Source of the DNA: Syntrophomonadaceae bacterium
GTDB lineage: Bacteria > Bacillota_D > Dethiobacteria > DTU022
Direction of reading: 5' to 3'
Length of the DNA: 5,127 bases
NCBI GenBank assembly: GCA_003551865.1
Contig: PUNU01000022.1
Span: forward strand, 1-5,127
Shown: piece by piece, positions 4,727-5,127 of the stretch
Numbering within the stretch: position 1 is the first letter of the stretch
Layout of the letters: each line of letters starts with the position of its first letter
Translations under genes and position numbers: made by a program
Notes under the pieces: model-generated
What the model was told of the DNA's origin: nothing
Database searches by the model: none
The model's input: the letters and a program-made list of their open reading frames with translations, nothing else

Positions 4727-5127
4727 TCAACACCTTTGGCATAGGGTTACTGCTAATATACGTTTGTATTCTAATTGTAATTGGCGTTTACGGGGCTCGG
4801 GTTACTTTGAAGACCCGCGAAGATTACTTCCTGGCAGGAAGGGGCCTGGGCAGCATTGCCGTCTTTATGGCGTTGTTTGCCAGCAACATCACCGCCTTTA
4901 CTATCATTGGCCATGCCGGTTTTGCTTACCAAACCGGTTATGGTGCTTATGGTTATGTTATTGGCTGGAGTATATTTATCACCCCTTTTACCTACTACCT
5001 GATTGGCTACCGCTCCTGGCTGTTGGGTAAGCGCTACGGTTATGCCACTCAGCCCCAGGTTTTCGGCGGTATTTTTAACAGCCGGCTTGTTTCTCTTTTC
5101 TTCTTAATCTTATTGCTCTACTATACC
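4723..5127 (+). CDS. Sodium:solute symporter family transporter, N-terminal part (runs off window)
   Basis: Na+-coupled secondary transporter of the SSS/SLC5 family; 135 residues are visible and the frame is open to the last base. The frame reads MINTFGIGLLLIYVCILIVI (first helix), a cytoplasmic loop with REDYFLAGRGLG (about 32-43, the family's DYFLAGR signature), and then the second helix with ASNITAFTIIGHAGFAYQTG (53-72), the unwound Na+/substrate-binding helix of the LeuT-type fold. YGYVIGW and IGYRSWLLGKRYGYATQPQVF (94-114) follow, all strongly conserved in the family, and a further helix starts at about 122. The start ATG overlaps the DUF3311 stop codon by 4 bases. AAGGAG (4706-4711) lies 11 nt upstream. 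The substrate is not readable from this part; relatives carry carboxylates, proline, pantothenate or sugars. Confidence 0.93.
   Translation, partial: MINTFGIGLLLIYVCILIVIGVYGARVTLKTREDYFLAGRGLGSIAVFMALFASNITAFTIIGHAGFAYQTGYGAYGYVIGWSIFITPFTYYLIGYRSWLLGKRYGYATQPQVFGGIFNSRLVSLFFLILLLYYT

Noticed and set aside
4653..5030. Open frame of 125 codons overlapping the DUF3311 gene and the symporter
   Set aside because: It is out of frame with two conserved membrane protein genes. Its Trp/Arg/Cys-rich translation is typical of a shadow of hydrophobic coding sequence.

Overview
The window reads as a stretch of a low-to-medium GC Gram-positive chromosome, most likely Bacillota and perhaps a Clostridia lineage. 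This is inferred from strong AGGAGG-type ribosome binding sites, tightly overlapping genes, a TTG start, Firmicutes-style ECF transporter genes, and a DUF3311/sodium:solute symporter pair. The species cannot be named from the sequence. No tRNA, rRNA, CRISPR array, insertion sequence or phage gene was seen.

Layout. Bases 1-542 (+) hold the C-terminal half of a 6-phosphofructokinase. It ends tail-to-tail, with overlapping stop codons, against a four-gene cluster on the minus strand (3688 down to 539). In transcription order this cluster is an ECF substrate-binding membrane protein (EcfS, 3155-3688), two ATPases (EcfA1-like, 2220-3059; EcfA2-like, 1357-2235) and the transmembrane coupling protein EcfT (539-1366). 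This is a complete energy-coupling-factor vitamin/micronutrient importer with its own S component. A near-consensus promoter (TTGACA, 17 bp, TATAAA) lies in the 95-bp gap between ecfS and ecfA1, so the A1-A2-T module can probably be transcribed apart from ecfS.

A divergent AT-rich intergenic region (3689-3868) separates the cluster from a small acidic lipoprotein of unknown function (3869-4288, +), which is followed by an intrinsic terminator. After a 180-bp gap with two perfect hairpins comes a translationally coupled pair: a small DUF3311 membrane protein (4469-4726) and a sodium:solute symporter (from 4723, cut by the window end).

Most notable observation: the two ECF ATPases are asymmetric in a matched way. 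The second ATPase has Arg in the Walker A glycine position, Asp in place of the catalytic Glu, and Asn in place of the switch His, but a perfect LSGGQ signature. The first has perfect Walker A, Walker B and His switch, but an altered LSSGQ signature. In a head-to-tail ABC dimer all the changes fall in the same composite ATP site. This predicts one catalytic and one degenerate site, as in heterodimeric ABC exporters, whereas the ECF ATPase pairs best known to me have two canonical sites.
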